Positions 7,530 through 13,154 of a DNA stretch of 13,154 nt are shown here, one piece after another. The DNA is taken from assembly GCA_003133345.1 (NCBI GenBank), contig PKXB01000181.1, positions 2,183 through 15,336 of the forward strand, in the 5' to 3' direction. The notes below the pieces were generated by a model. It worked only from the letters and a program-made list of their open reading frames with translations. It made no database searches and was not told where the DNA came from. Origin of the DNA: Hyphomicrobiales bacterium. GTDB taxonomy: Bacteria > Pseudomonadota > Alphaproteobacteria > Rhizobiales > Xanthobacteraceae. Made by a program: the position numbers and the translations under genes. How positions within the stretch are numbered: the first letter of the stretch is position 1; each line of letters begins with the position of its first letter.

Positions 7530-8263
7530 CCTCCCCGCTCCTCTGCGTGCGCGGCGTGAAGACCTTCTACGGCCGCGTGATGGCGCTCAAAGGCGTCGAT
7601 CTCGACGTCAACGACGGCGAGATCGTCACGTTGATCGGCGCCAATGGCGCCGGCAAGTCCACGCTGATGATGACCATCTGCGGCAACCCGCGCGCGCGCG
7701 AGGGCACGATTGCGTTCGCCGGCCGCGACATCACGCAGATGCCGACCCACGAGATCGCTCGCCTCAATCTCGCGCAAGCGCCGGAAGGCCGCCGCATCTT
7801 CTCGCGCATGACGGTCTTGGAAAATCTGCAAATGGGCGCGACCACTGCCGAGCCGTCCGCGTTCGAGCACGATCTCGAACGCGTGCTCACGTTGTTCCCG
7901 CGCCTCAAGCAACGCCTGAACCAGCGCGGCGGCACGCTATCGGGCGGCGAGCAGCAAATGCTGGCGATCGCACGCGCGCTGATGGCGCGGCCGCGGCTGT
8001 TGTTGCTCGACGAGCCCTCGCTCGGCCTCGCCCCGCTGATCGTGCGGCAGATCTTCGACGCCATCAAAATGCTCAACGCGCAGGACGGCCTCACCGTGTT
8101 CCTGGTCGAGCAGAACGCCTTCCACGCGCTCAAACTCGCCCACCGCGGCTACGTCATGGTCAACGGGCTGATCACGCTGAGCGGGACCGGCCGCGAGCTG
8201 CTGGAGCGGCCCGAGATCAAATCCGCCTATCTCGAGGGAGGTCGGCAGCAGGCGAGGCACTAG
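7526..8263 (+). CDS. livF: Branched-chain amino acid ABC transporter ATP-binding protein LivF
   Basis: A 245-residue ABC ATPase. Motifs are Walker A GANGAGKST (38-46), the Q-loop region AQAPEGRRIFSRMTVLENL (83-101), the signature LSGGEQQMLAIARAL (138-152), Walker B LLLLDEPSLGLAP (158-170) and a VEQNA switch (194-198) where most ABC proteins have His, normal for LivF. The ATG at 7526 overlaps the livG stop by four bases (ATGA) and is preceded by GGAGGTC, so the pair is translationally coupled. The open frame extends further upstream but only inside livG. The last base of its TAG stop is also the first base of a 49-bp palindromic repeat. Confidence 0.94.
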   Translation: MTSPLLCVRGVKTFYGRVMALKGVDLDVNDGEIVTLIGANGAGKSTLMMTICGNPRAREGTIAFAGRDITQMPTHEIARLNLAQAPEGRRIFSRMTVLENLQMGATTAEPSAFEHDLERVLTLFPRLKQRLNQRGGTLSGGEQQMLAIARALMARPRLLLLDEPSLGLAPLIVRQIFDAIKMLNAQDGLTVFLVEQNAFHALKLAHRGYVMVNGLITLSGTGRELLERPEIKSAYLEGGRQQARH

Positions 8264-8311
8264 CGCATGATCCCGAAAAGTGGGAACCGGTTTTCGGATA
8301 AGATCATGCGC
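8263..8311 (+). repeat. Dispersed 49-bp palindromic repeat, copy 2 (intact)
   Basis: Perfect 10-bp ends GCGCATGATC / GATCATGCGC enclose a second inverted pair CCGAAAA / TTTTCGG around GTGGGAACCGG. As RNA it forms a long two-stage hairpin. It starts at the final G of the livF stop codon and lies inside the liv operon, before the DUF6867-like gene. Copy 1 (1921-1965) is in opposite orientation with a decayed outer arm. Placement between the ATPase genes and the binding-protein gene resembles that of enterobacterial REP elements, which stabilise or punctuate operon mRNA. Confidence 0.88.
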
Positions 8312-8361
8312 AAGCAAAATGTTAGCGTGGTTATGATTCAGCCAGAGCGGAACAAACGCTA

Positions 8362-8736
8362 GTGTATCTCGCGACCACCATTTCGATTCCGGAATTCCTC
8401 TATGAGGAAGATTCGTTCGGCGTGTTCGTCCTGGTCACCGTCATCCTCGGCGGCGGGGCGGCGGCGCTCTCCGGCCGCGCCATCGCCGCCACCTGGCGGC
8501 CGCGGGGACAGGTTGTTGCCTATAGCTTTATCCTGGGTGCGGCCGTGCGGTTCTTCCACTTCGCCTTGTTCGGCGGCACCCTGTTGTCGGCGCACTATTA
8601 TCTGGTCGACTGCGCGGTCTGCCTGGCGTTCGGCCTGCTCGGGTTCCGCGCCGCCCGTGCCGCGCAAATGGTCACGCAATATCGCTGGATCAACGTGCCG
8701 GATGGCCTCCTGCGCTGGCGCAAAAAGCGGCCCTGA
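8362..8736 (+). CDS. DUF6867-like small membrane protein in the liv operon
   Basis: A 124-residue protein with three predicted transmembrane helices (about 19-35, 50-72 and 78-96) and a basic C-terminal tail (RWRKKRP). Recognisable family stretches are YEEDSFGVFVLVTVILGGGAA (14-34, given here as a position), GRAIAATWRP (38-47), LGAAVRFFHFALFGGTLLS (58-76), HYYLVD (78-83) and the MVTQY segment (103-107). I associate it with DUF6867, an uncharacterised family found beside liv genes in rhizobia; that family number is from memory. It starts at GTG (8362), the first possible start after an upstream stop; the ribosome site is weak. It sits 98 nt after livF and 55 nt before livK, so an accessory role in this transporter is a reasonable inference but unproven. 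Confidence 0.82.
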   Translation: MYLATTISIPEFLYEEDSFGVFVLVTVILGGGAAALSGRAIAATWRPRGQVVAYSFILGAAVRFFHFALFGGTLLSAHYYLVDCAVCLAFGLLGFRAARAAQMVTQYRWINVPDGLLRWRKKRP

Positions 8737-8755
8737 CGTAGCATTGGCCAATGGA

Positions 8756-8773
8756 GAACCGGTCGGTCGGTTC
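8756..8773 (+). other. Small hairpin in the leader of livK
   Basis: GAACCG and CGGTTC flank a 6-nt loop (GTCGGT) 18 nt before the livK ATG, just upstream of the GAGGGG ribosome site. It could mark a 5' end that boosts the abundant binding protein relative to the membrane components, but the stem is only 6 bp and may be chance. Confidence 0.3.
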
Positions 8774-8791
8774 CAGTTGAGGGGAAAAGCG

Positions 8792-9934
8792 ATGAAGAGG
8801 ATCACCACGCTCGGCTTGGCGCTGGGTTTCGCGATTGCACTGACGGGAACAGCATCGGCCCAGGTCAAACTCGCCGTGGGCGGCCCGATCACTGGACCGA
8901 GCGCCGCGACCGGCGCGCAGATGAAGAACGGTGTCGACCAGGCCGCGGCCGACATCAATGCCGCCGGCGGCATTCTCGGCCAGAAGATCATCGTCTCGTA
9001 TGGCGACGACGGGTCCGATCCCAAGCAGGGCGTCTCGGTCGCCAATAAGTTCGCCGCCGACGGCGTCAAGTTCGTCATTGGCCACTACAATTCCGGCGTC
9101 ACCATGCCGTCGTCCGAGGTCTATCAGGAAAATGGCATCCTTCAGATCACGCCGGCCTCCACCAATCCGACCGTCACCGAGCGCAAGATGTGGAACATCT
9201 TCCGCGTCTGCGGCCGCGACGATCAGCAGGGCGCGGTCGCCGGCGAATACATCGTCAAGCACTTCAAGGGCAAGAAGATCGCCATCGTCCACGACAAGAC
9301 CACCTACGGCAAAGGTCTCGCCGACGAGACCAAGAAGGCGCTCACTAAGGGCGGCATGAAGGAAGTGCTCTACGAAGGCGTCAATACCGGCGAGAAGGAC
9401 TTCTCGGCGCTGGTGTCCAAGATCAAGCAGTCGGGCGCCGACCTGATCTATTGGGGCGGCCTCTACACCGAAGGCGGCCTGATCGTGCGGCAGATGCGCG
9501 ACCAGGGCGTCAAGGCGCCGCTGATGGGCGGCGACGGCATCACCTCGGACGAGTTCGCCTCGGTCGGCGGGCCGGGCGTGGAAGGCACGCTGATGACCTA
9601 TGGCCCCGATCCACGCAACAAGCCGGAAGCCAAGAAGGCGGTGGAGGAATTCCGCGCCAATAAGTTCGAGCCGGAAGCCTACACGCTCTACAGCTACGCC
9701 GGCGTGCAGATCATCAAGCAGGCGGCGGAAGCGGCCAAGTCGCTCGATCCGAAAAAGGTCGCCGAGAAGATGCATTCCGGCATGCATTTCAAGACCGTGC
9801 TCGGCGACATTTCCTACGACAAGAAGGGCGACATCACCAAGCTCGACTACGTGATGTACGTCTGGAAGAAGGACACCGGCGGCAAGATCACCTATGTCGA
9901 GTGCCCGGGCTCCGACTGCAGCAAGATGAAATAA
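8792..9934 (+). CDS. livK: Branched-chain amino acid ABC transporter substrate-binding protein LivK
   Basis: A 380-residue periplasmic binding protein of the LivJ/LivK type. Residues 1-23 are a signal peptide (MKRI, a hydrophobic core, then cleavage after ASA). The mature part shows the family landmarks VKLAVGGPITGPSAATGAQ (25-43), YGDDGSDPKQGVSVANK (70-86), IGHYNSGVTMPSSEVYQENG (96-115) and ITPASTNPTVTER (119-131), which line the ligand site in LivJ. The C-terminus carries a cysteine pair (Cys371, Cys376), with a third Cys at 140. The ATG at 8792 follows GAGGGG at 7 nt. The longer frame upstream is noise overlapping the previous gene. Overall similarity to LivJ suggests aliphatic amino acids, but ligand identity cannot be fixed by eye. 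Confidence 0.94.
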   Translation: MKRITTLGLALGFAIALTGTASAQVKLAVGGPITGPSAATGAQMKNGVDQAAADINAAGGILGQKIIVSYGDDGSDPKQGVSVANKFAADGVKFVIGHYNSGVTMPSSEVYQENGILQITPASTNPTVTERKMWNIFRVCGRDDQQGAVAGEYIVKHFKGKKIAIVHDKTTYGKGLADETKKALTKGGMKEVLYEGVNTGEKDFSALVSKIKQSGADLIYWGGLYTEGGLIVRQMRDQGVKAPLMGGDGITSDEFASVGGPGVEGTLMTYGPDPRNKPEAKKAVEEFRANKFEPEAYTLYSYAGVQIIKQAAEAAKSLDPKKVAEKMHSGMHFKTVLGDISYDKKGDITKLDYVMYVWKKDTGGKITYVECPGSDCSKMK

Positions 9935-9940
9935 TAATCT

Positions 9941-10058
9941 GTCATTCCGGGGCGTCCGTCGCTGCCCGAAGGGCGGCGATGGACGAGCCCGGAATCCATA
10001 TTCACAGACAGGGGATATGGATTCCGGCCCGCGCGCTGAAGCGCGCGACCGGAATGAC
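9941..10058. repeat. Three-arm palindromic intergenic element, copy A
   Basis: Outer 10-bp inverted ends GTCATTCCGG / CCGGAATGAC close a structure with three internal hairpins. Arm 1 is 9954-9967 with 9971-9984 (14 bp, two G-T type mismatches, GAA loop). Arm 2 is CCGGAATCCATA (9989-10000) with its exact complement at 10016-10027. Arm 3 is 10030-10036 with 10041-10047 (TGAA loop). It occupies the gap between two convergent genes, starting 6 nt after the livK stop and ending 3 nt before the ccdA-like stop. A bidirectional transcription barrier is the likely local effect. Copy B is at 11895-12000. Confidence 0.85.
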
Positions 10059-10061
10059 GAG

Positions 10062-10796
10062 CTACCCGATCCTGCCCAACACCGGAAACGCCTCCAGCAG
10101 CCACACGCTCATCTGGTTGATGCTGCCGGTGAGGAAGGCAATGCCGGTGAGCACCAGCAGCGCGCCCATGGCCTGCTCGACGCGGCGCAGATATTTGCGG
10201 AAGTGCGAGAGAAACGCCGCGAACGGCTCGATGGCGAAGGCGGCGATGATGAACGGAATACCGAGGCCGACCGAATAGACCGCCAGCAGCCCGGCGCCTT
10301 TGGTCACCGTCTGCTCGGACGCCGCCACCGCCAGGATGGCGGCCAGGATCGGCCCGATGCACGGCGTCCAGCCGAAGGCGAAAGCCAAGCCCATCACATA
10401 GGCGCCCCACAGTCCCACGGGCTTGGCCACGTGGATGCGTTTTTGCCGATGCAGTAGCGCAATCTGCGTGAGCCCAAGAAAATGCAGGCCCATGACGATG
10501 ATGGCGACGCCGGCGATGGTGGCGAGCGGCCCGGAATAGGCGCGGATCAGCGACCCGAATACGCTGGCGCTGGCGCCGAGCGCCACGAACACGGTCGAGA
10601 AGCCGAGCACGAACAGCAACGCCGCAACCACGGTCTCGCGCTTGACCCGTGGCTCCGGCTCCTTGTCGGCGAAACGCTCCAACGAGGTGCCGGCCAGGAA
10701 CACCAGATAGGGCGGCACCAGCGGCAGCACGCACGGGGAAAGGAAGCTGACGATCCCTGCAATCAGAGCGGCCAGATAAGTGACATCGCCATTCAT
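10062..10796 (-). CDS. ccdA: CcdA/DsbD-family thiol-disulfide transmembrane protein
   Basis: A 244-residue, six-helix membrane protein of the CcdA type, which carries electrons from cytoplasmic thioredoxin across the inner membrane to periplasmic thiol proteins, often for cytochrome c maturation. The two redox cysteines are in their usual settings: SFLSPCVLPLVPPYLVFLAG near the N-terminus (Cys22) and GWTPCIGPILAAIL (Cys146). Helices are at about 5-37, 56-82, 88-110, 133-158, 168-190 and 207-225. The ATG at 10796 is chosen because family members begin here; an in-frame start 21 nt upstream is less likely. No thioredoxin-like partner gene is adjacent. It is convergent with livK and divergent from the P1 peptidase gene. 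Confidence 0.9.
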   Translation of the reverse strand: MNGDVTYLAALIAGIVSFLSPCVLPLVPPYLVFLAGTSLERFADKEPEPRVKRETVVAALLFVLGFSTVFVALGASASVFGSLIRAYSGPLATIAGVAIIVMGLHFLGLTQIALLHRQKRIHVAKPVGLWGAYVMGLAFAFGWTPCIGPILAAILAVAASEQTVTKGAGLLAVYSVGLGIPFIIAAFAIEPFAAFLSHFRKYLRRVEQAMGALLVLTGIAFLTGSINQMSVWLLEAFPVLGRIG

Positions 10797-10896
10797 GGGC
10801 CCTAGATGCCCCGGCAACTATGGCGATGGCAAGTCGGCCGCCCCGGCCCTGACCATGAAGTGATCGGCCGTGATAGACTAAGGGTCAGGACCTATC
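10797..10896. promoter_or_regulatory. Divergent intergenic region (ccdA-like / P1 peptidase)
   Basis: One hundred bases separate the two start codons. On the plus strand CTGACC (10849-10854) and TGATAG (10871-10876) lie 16 nt apart and could be a weak sigma-70 pair for the peptidase gene; neither is a good match. A ribosome site (AGGA) precedes the peptidase ATG. No operator-like palindrome was found. Confidence 0.25.
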
Positions 10897-11892
10897 ATGA
10901 CGTTACGCAATCTCATCACCGATATTCCCGACCTGCGGGTGGGCCATGCTGGCGACGCCAAGCTCGGCTCCGGCGTCACCGCGATCGTGTTCGACGCCGC
11001 CGTGGTGGCGAGCGTGGACGTGCGCGGCGGCGGTCCGGGCACGCGCGAGACCGCTTTGCTCGATCCGGCGCAGACCGTGGAAGGCATCGACGCCATCGCG
11101 CTGTCGGGCGGCTCGGCCTTCGGGCTCGATGCCGCTTCCGGCGTGCAGGCGTGGCTGCGCGAGCAGGGCCGCGGCTTCCAGGTGCGCGAGGCGCGCGTTC
11201 CCATCGTGCCGGGCGCGATCCTGTTCGATTTGCTCTCGGGCGGCGACAAGGCCTGGGGCCGCTATCCGCCTTATCGCGAGCTCGGCTATGAGGCGGCGAA
11301 AATCGCGGGTGCCGAATTCGCGCTCGGCAGTGTCGGCGCGGGGCTCGGCGCCACCACGTTCAACCTCAAGGGCGGCATCGGCTCGGCCTCCGCGCAGACG
11401 CGCGACGGGCTGCTGGTGGGCGCCATCGTGGCGGCGAATGCCGCCGGCAGCGTGACCGTCGGCGAGGGACCGCATTTCTGGGCGGCGCCGTTCGAGCAGA
11501 ACAAGGAGTTCGGCGGGCGTGGCTGGCCGCAAGCTTTCTCCGCCGACGCGCTGGCCTTCCGCAGCAAGGGCGCGCCGCGCGAGAACACGACGCTGGCGGT
11601 GGTGGCGACCGACGCCAAGCTGTCGAAGGCGCAAGCCAAACGTCTGGCGGTCATGGCGCAGAGCGGCCTGTCGCGCGCGATCTATCCGGTGCACACCCCG
11701 CTCGACGGCGACGTTGTGTTCGCCGCGGCGATGGGGGCAAAGCCGCTGCCAGATCCGGTCTACTCGCTGAGCGAACTCGGCATGCTGGCGGCCAATGTGC
11801 TGGCGCGCGCCATCGCCCGCGCCGTCTACCAGGCGAGCGCCCTGCCCTTCGCAGGCAGCCTGCCGAGTTGGAAGGATAAGTTCCGACAATAA
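10897..11892 (+). CDS. P1 family peptidase (DmpA-type aminopeptidase/esterase)
   Basis: A 331-residue N-terminal-nucleophile hydrolase of family P1, like DmpA (L-aminopeptidase, D-Ala-esterase/amidase) and the beta-aminopeptidases. Such proteins are made as one chain that cuts itself into two subunits, exposing Ser or Thr as the nucleophile. Visible landmarks are NLITDIPDLRVGHA (5-18), ALSGGSAFGLDAASGV (68-83), VPIVPGAILFDL (101-112), GATTFNLKGGIGSAS (151-165) and ENTTLAVVATDA (229-240). By alignment to DmpA from memory, self-cleavage should fall between Asn230 and Thr231, giving a Thr nucleophile. No signal peptide is seen, so it is probably cytoplasmic. The ATG at 10897 has AGGA at 7 nt. 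Substrate class (D-amino-acid derivatives, beta-peptides, small amides) is open. Confidence 0.88.
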   Translation: MTLRNLITDIPDLRVGHAGDAKLGSGVTAIVFDAAVVASVDVRGGGPGTRETALLDPAQTVEGIDAIALSGGSAFGLDAASGVQAWLREQGRGFQVREARVPIVPGAILFDLLSGGDKAWGRYPPYRELGYEAAKIAGAEFALGSVGAGLGATTFNLKGGIGSASAQTRDGLLVGAIVAANAAGSVTVGEGPHFWAAPFEQNKEFGGRGWPQAFSADALAFRSKGAPRENTTLAVVATDAKLSKAQAKRLAVMAQSGLSRAIYPVHTPLDGDVVFAAAMGAKPLPDPVYSLSELGMLAANVLARAIARAVYQASALPFAGSLPSWKDKFRQ

Positions 11893-11894
11893 CC

Positions 11895-12000
11895 GTCATT
11901 CCGGGGCGCGTGCGCAGCACGCGAACCCGGAATCCAGGAACACATGCCGAATTTGCAATTGGATTCCGGATCGCGCGCTTTCGCGCGCGTCCGGAATGAC
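11895..12000. repeat. Three-arm palindromic intergenic element, copy B
   Basis: The same outer ends as copy A (GTCATTCCGG / CCGGAATGAC) enclose three hairpins. Arm 1 is CGCGTGC-GCA-GCACGCG (11907-11923), unrelated in sequence to arm 1 of copy A but occupying the same place. Arm 2 is CCGGAATCCA (11927-11936) with its exact complement at 11960-11969, as in copy A. Arm 3 is 11972-11978 with 11983-11989. It fills the convergent junction, starting 2 nt after the peptidase stop and ending 5 nt before the dehydrogenase stop. Confidence 0.85.
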
Positions 12001-12005
12001 CGCGA

Positions 12006-13154
12006 TTATTTGAGAAACCGCTCCGCCCGATACGGCGCCGGATCGCAGAATGGGGCTTCGCCCATCATCATCTCGGCGATCATGCGCCCGGTGGCGGGCC
12101 CGAGCGTGAGGCCCCAATGCGCGTGCCCGATGGCGAGCCATAGACCGGCGAGACCCGGCGCGCGGCCAATTACGGGTCGTGAATCCGGCAAGCATGGCCG
12201 GCTACCCAGCCAAGTTTGGTCGTCCACGCGCTCGCCGAGCGGAAACAGTTCGCGCACCTTCGGCATGATCCTCTCGAATTGCACCGGCGAAGGCGCCGCA
12301 TCGCGCGCGGCGAATTCGACGCCGGTGGTCATGCGGATGCCCTGTTGCATCGGCGTGATCAGGTAGCCCGCGCCGGTATCGAGCACCGGCCGCGCGAGGA
12401 CGGCATTGCCTTGCGCATGGAAGTGCCGGTGATAGCCGCGCTTGACCATCAGCGGCAGTTTTAGCCCGAGGCTGCTGAGCAGATCGCCCGCCCACGGCCC
12501 GAGCGCCACCACGACCTCGGCCGCATCGATCCCGCCTTCGTTGGTTTCCACCCGCCAGCGCTGGCCCGAGCGATGCAGCGAGCGCGCGTCGCCGGTAAGC
12601 GTGACGCCGCCCAACGCAGAAAAGCGCGCGGCATAAGCGCGCGTGACGCCGAGCGGATTGCTCACGCTCGCAGCTTCCGGCCAATACACCGCATGCGCGA
12701 ACACCGGATTGAGCGAAGGCTCCAGCGCCTGCGCGCCCGCGGTGTCCAACGCTTGCAGGGGAAGACCGAATTGCGCCGCCAATTCGAATTCCGGCTTGAG
12801 CGCCGCGAAGCTGCGCTCGCTGCGATAGACTTTCAGCCAGCCGGTCTTGCGCAGGTAATGCGCGGCGCCTGATTCCGCCATCAGCGCCTCGTGCTCGGCC
12901 ACCGCGCGCGCAAACAGCGGGCGAATCAGCCGCGCGTTCTCGACCAGCAGCTGCGGCCGCGACGCCGCGCGGAACGCCAGCAGCCAGGGCGCGATCTGCG
13001 GCAAAAACGAGAGATGATAATTGGCCTCACTCGCGCGCTTGAGTGCGATGCGCGCCAGCGCGCCGGGATCGGACGGAAACGCCGGCGGGAACACGGTATT
13101 GCCCTCGATCACGCCGGCATTGCCATAGGAGGTCTGTTCGCCCACGCCGGCGCG
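12006..13154 (-). CDS. D-amino-acid dehydrogenase (DadA-like), N-terminus beyond window
   Basis: The C-terminal ~382 residues of a FAD-dependent oxidoreductase of the DAO family, closest in look to DadA, which oxidatively deaminates D-amino acids at the inner membrane. The visible part opens at the edge with GVGEQTSYGNAGVIEG, the DadA segment that follows the FAD-binding Rossmann fold; the GxGxxG motif itself, about 35 residues upstream, is cut off by the window end. The C-terminus has DSRPVIGRAPGLAGLWLAIG and HAHWGLTLGPATGRMIAEMM, where DadA proteins typically have PVIG, GH and GLTLGP-TGR. A GTG at 13145 could be misread as a start, but the frame stays open to the edge and the family needs the missing fold. 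It is convergent with the P1 peptidase gene. Confidence 0.88.
   Translation of the reverse strand, partial: RAGVGEQTSYGNAGVIEGNTVFPPAFPSDPGALARIALKRASEANYHLSFLPQIAPWLLAFRAASRPQLLVENARLIRPLFARAVAEHEALMAESGAAHYLRKTGWLKVYRSERSFAALKPEFELAAQFGLPLQALDTAGAQALEPSLNPVFAHAVYWPEAASVSNPLGVTRAYAARFSALGGVTLTGDARSLHRSGQRWRVETNEGGIDAAEVVVALGPWAGDLLSSLGLKLPLMVKRGYHRHFHAQGNAVLARPVLDTGAGYLITPMQQGIRMTTGVEFAARDAAPSPVQFERIMPKVRELFPLGERVDDQTWLGSRPCLPDSRPVIGRAPGLAGLWLAIGHAHWGLTLGPATGRMIAEMMMGEAPFCDPAPYRAERFLK

Noticed and set aside
7937..8317. Minus-strand ORF beginning with RKPVPTFRDHA-type residues, also seen in an ORF near 1921-1965
   Set aside because: The shared peptide is only the translation of the dispersed palindromic repeat, not a protein family.
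8349..8353. GGAAC before the DUF6867-like gene as a possible stress promoter
   Set aside because: No CGTT or GTT lies 16-18 nt downstream, and the motif is too close to the start codon.
8690..9787. 365-codon open frame antisense to livK
   Set aside because: A by-product of strongly GC-biased third positions in livK; no ribosome site and no recognisable domain.
10903..11889. 328-codon open frame antisense to the P1 peptidase gene
   Set aside because: Arg/His/Ala-rich shadow; the plus-strand frame contains all P1-family motifs.
9935..12005. The two three-arm palindromes as ends of a mobile element carrying ccdA and the peptidase gene
   Set aside because: Each element is a closed palindrome on its own, no transposase lies between them, and the enclosed genes are ordinary and divergently transcribed; two independent insertions of a repeat family explain the pattern better.

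Overview
The window reads as a piece of an alphaproteobacterial chromosome, most likely from the Hyphomicrobiales (Bradyrhizobium / Xanthobacteraceae type). The reasons are high GC with strongly GC-biased third positions, a typical rhizobial liv operon carrying a DUF6867-like gene, a general-stress (EcfG-type) promoter motif, and palindromic repeats of a kind common in those genomes. There are no phage genes, transposases, CRISPR arrays, tRNAs or rRNAs. Most genes are ordinary metabolism and transport; the unusual material is in the small genes and between genes.

Layout. (1) 35-1215, plus strand: pcaD and pcaC, two consecutive late steps of the protocatechuate branch of the beta-ketoadipate pathway, 11 nt apart. 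(2) 1279-2864, minus strand: an unrecognised four-helix membrane protein and an AraC-family regulator resembling PobR/HpaA, separated by one copy of a short palindromic repeat. (3) 2927-3208, minus strand: a compact transcription unit for a 54-residue Gln/Gly repeat protein, with an EcfG-type promoter, a hairpin at the predicted mRNA 5' end, a good ribosome site and a strong intrinsic terminator. (4) 3300-3383, plus strand: a 27-residue membrane microprotein whose stop overlaps tail-to-tail with a sterol-desaturase-family gene (3380-4177, minus). (5) 4332-9934, plus strand: a branched-chain amino acid type ABC importer, livH-livM-livG-livF-(DUF6867-like)-livK. A 49-bp palindrome begins at the last base of the livF stop codon. 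(6) 10062-10796, minus: a CcdA-type thiol-redox membrane protein. (7) 10897-11892, plus: a DmpA-type P1 peptidase. (8) 12006 to the right edge, minus: a DadA-like D-amino-acid dehydrogenase lacking its N-terminus because the window ends.

How the parts fit. PcaD and PcaC turn carboxymuconolactone into beta-ketoadipate via the enol-lactone, and the PobR-like regulator would suit control of 4-hydroxybenzoate entry into that pathway. The liv genes encode a complete importer: two permeases, two ATPases and a periplasmic binding protein. The P1 peptidase and the DadA-like enzyme could both act on D-amino-acid-containing compounds. Two of the tail-to-tail gene junctions (livK/ccdA and P1 peptidase/dadA) are filled almost exactly by two members of one ~106-118 bp multi-arm palindromic family. 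No gap between genes exceeds about 165 bp.

The strongest candidate for something undescribed is the stress-promoter-driven Gln/Gly repeat protein, which looks like a small hydrophilin. The fitted palindromic elements at convergent gene ends come next.
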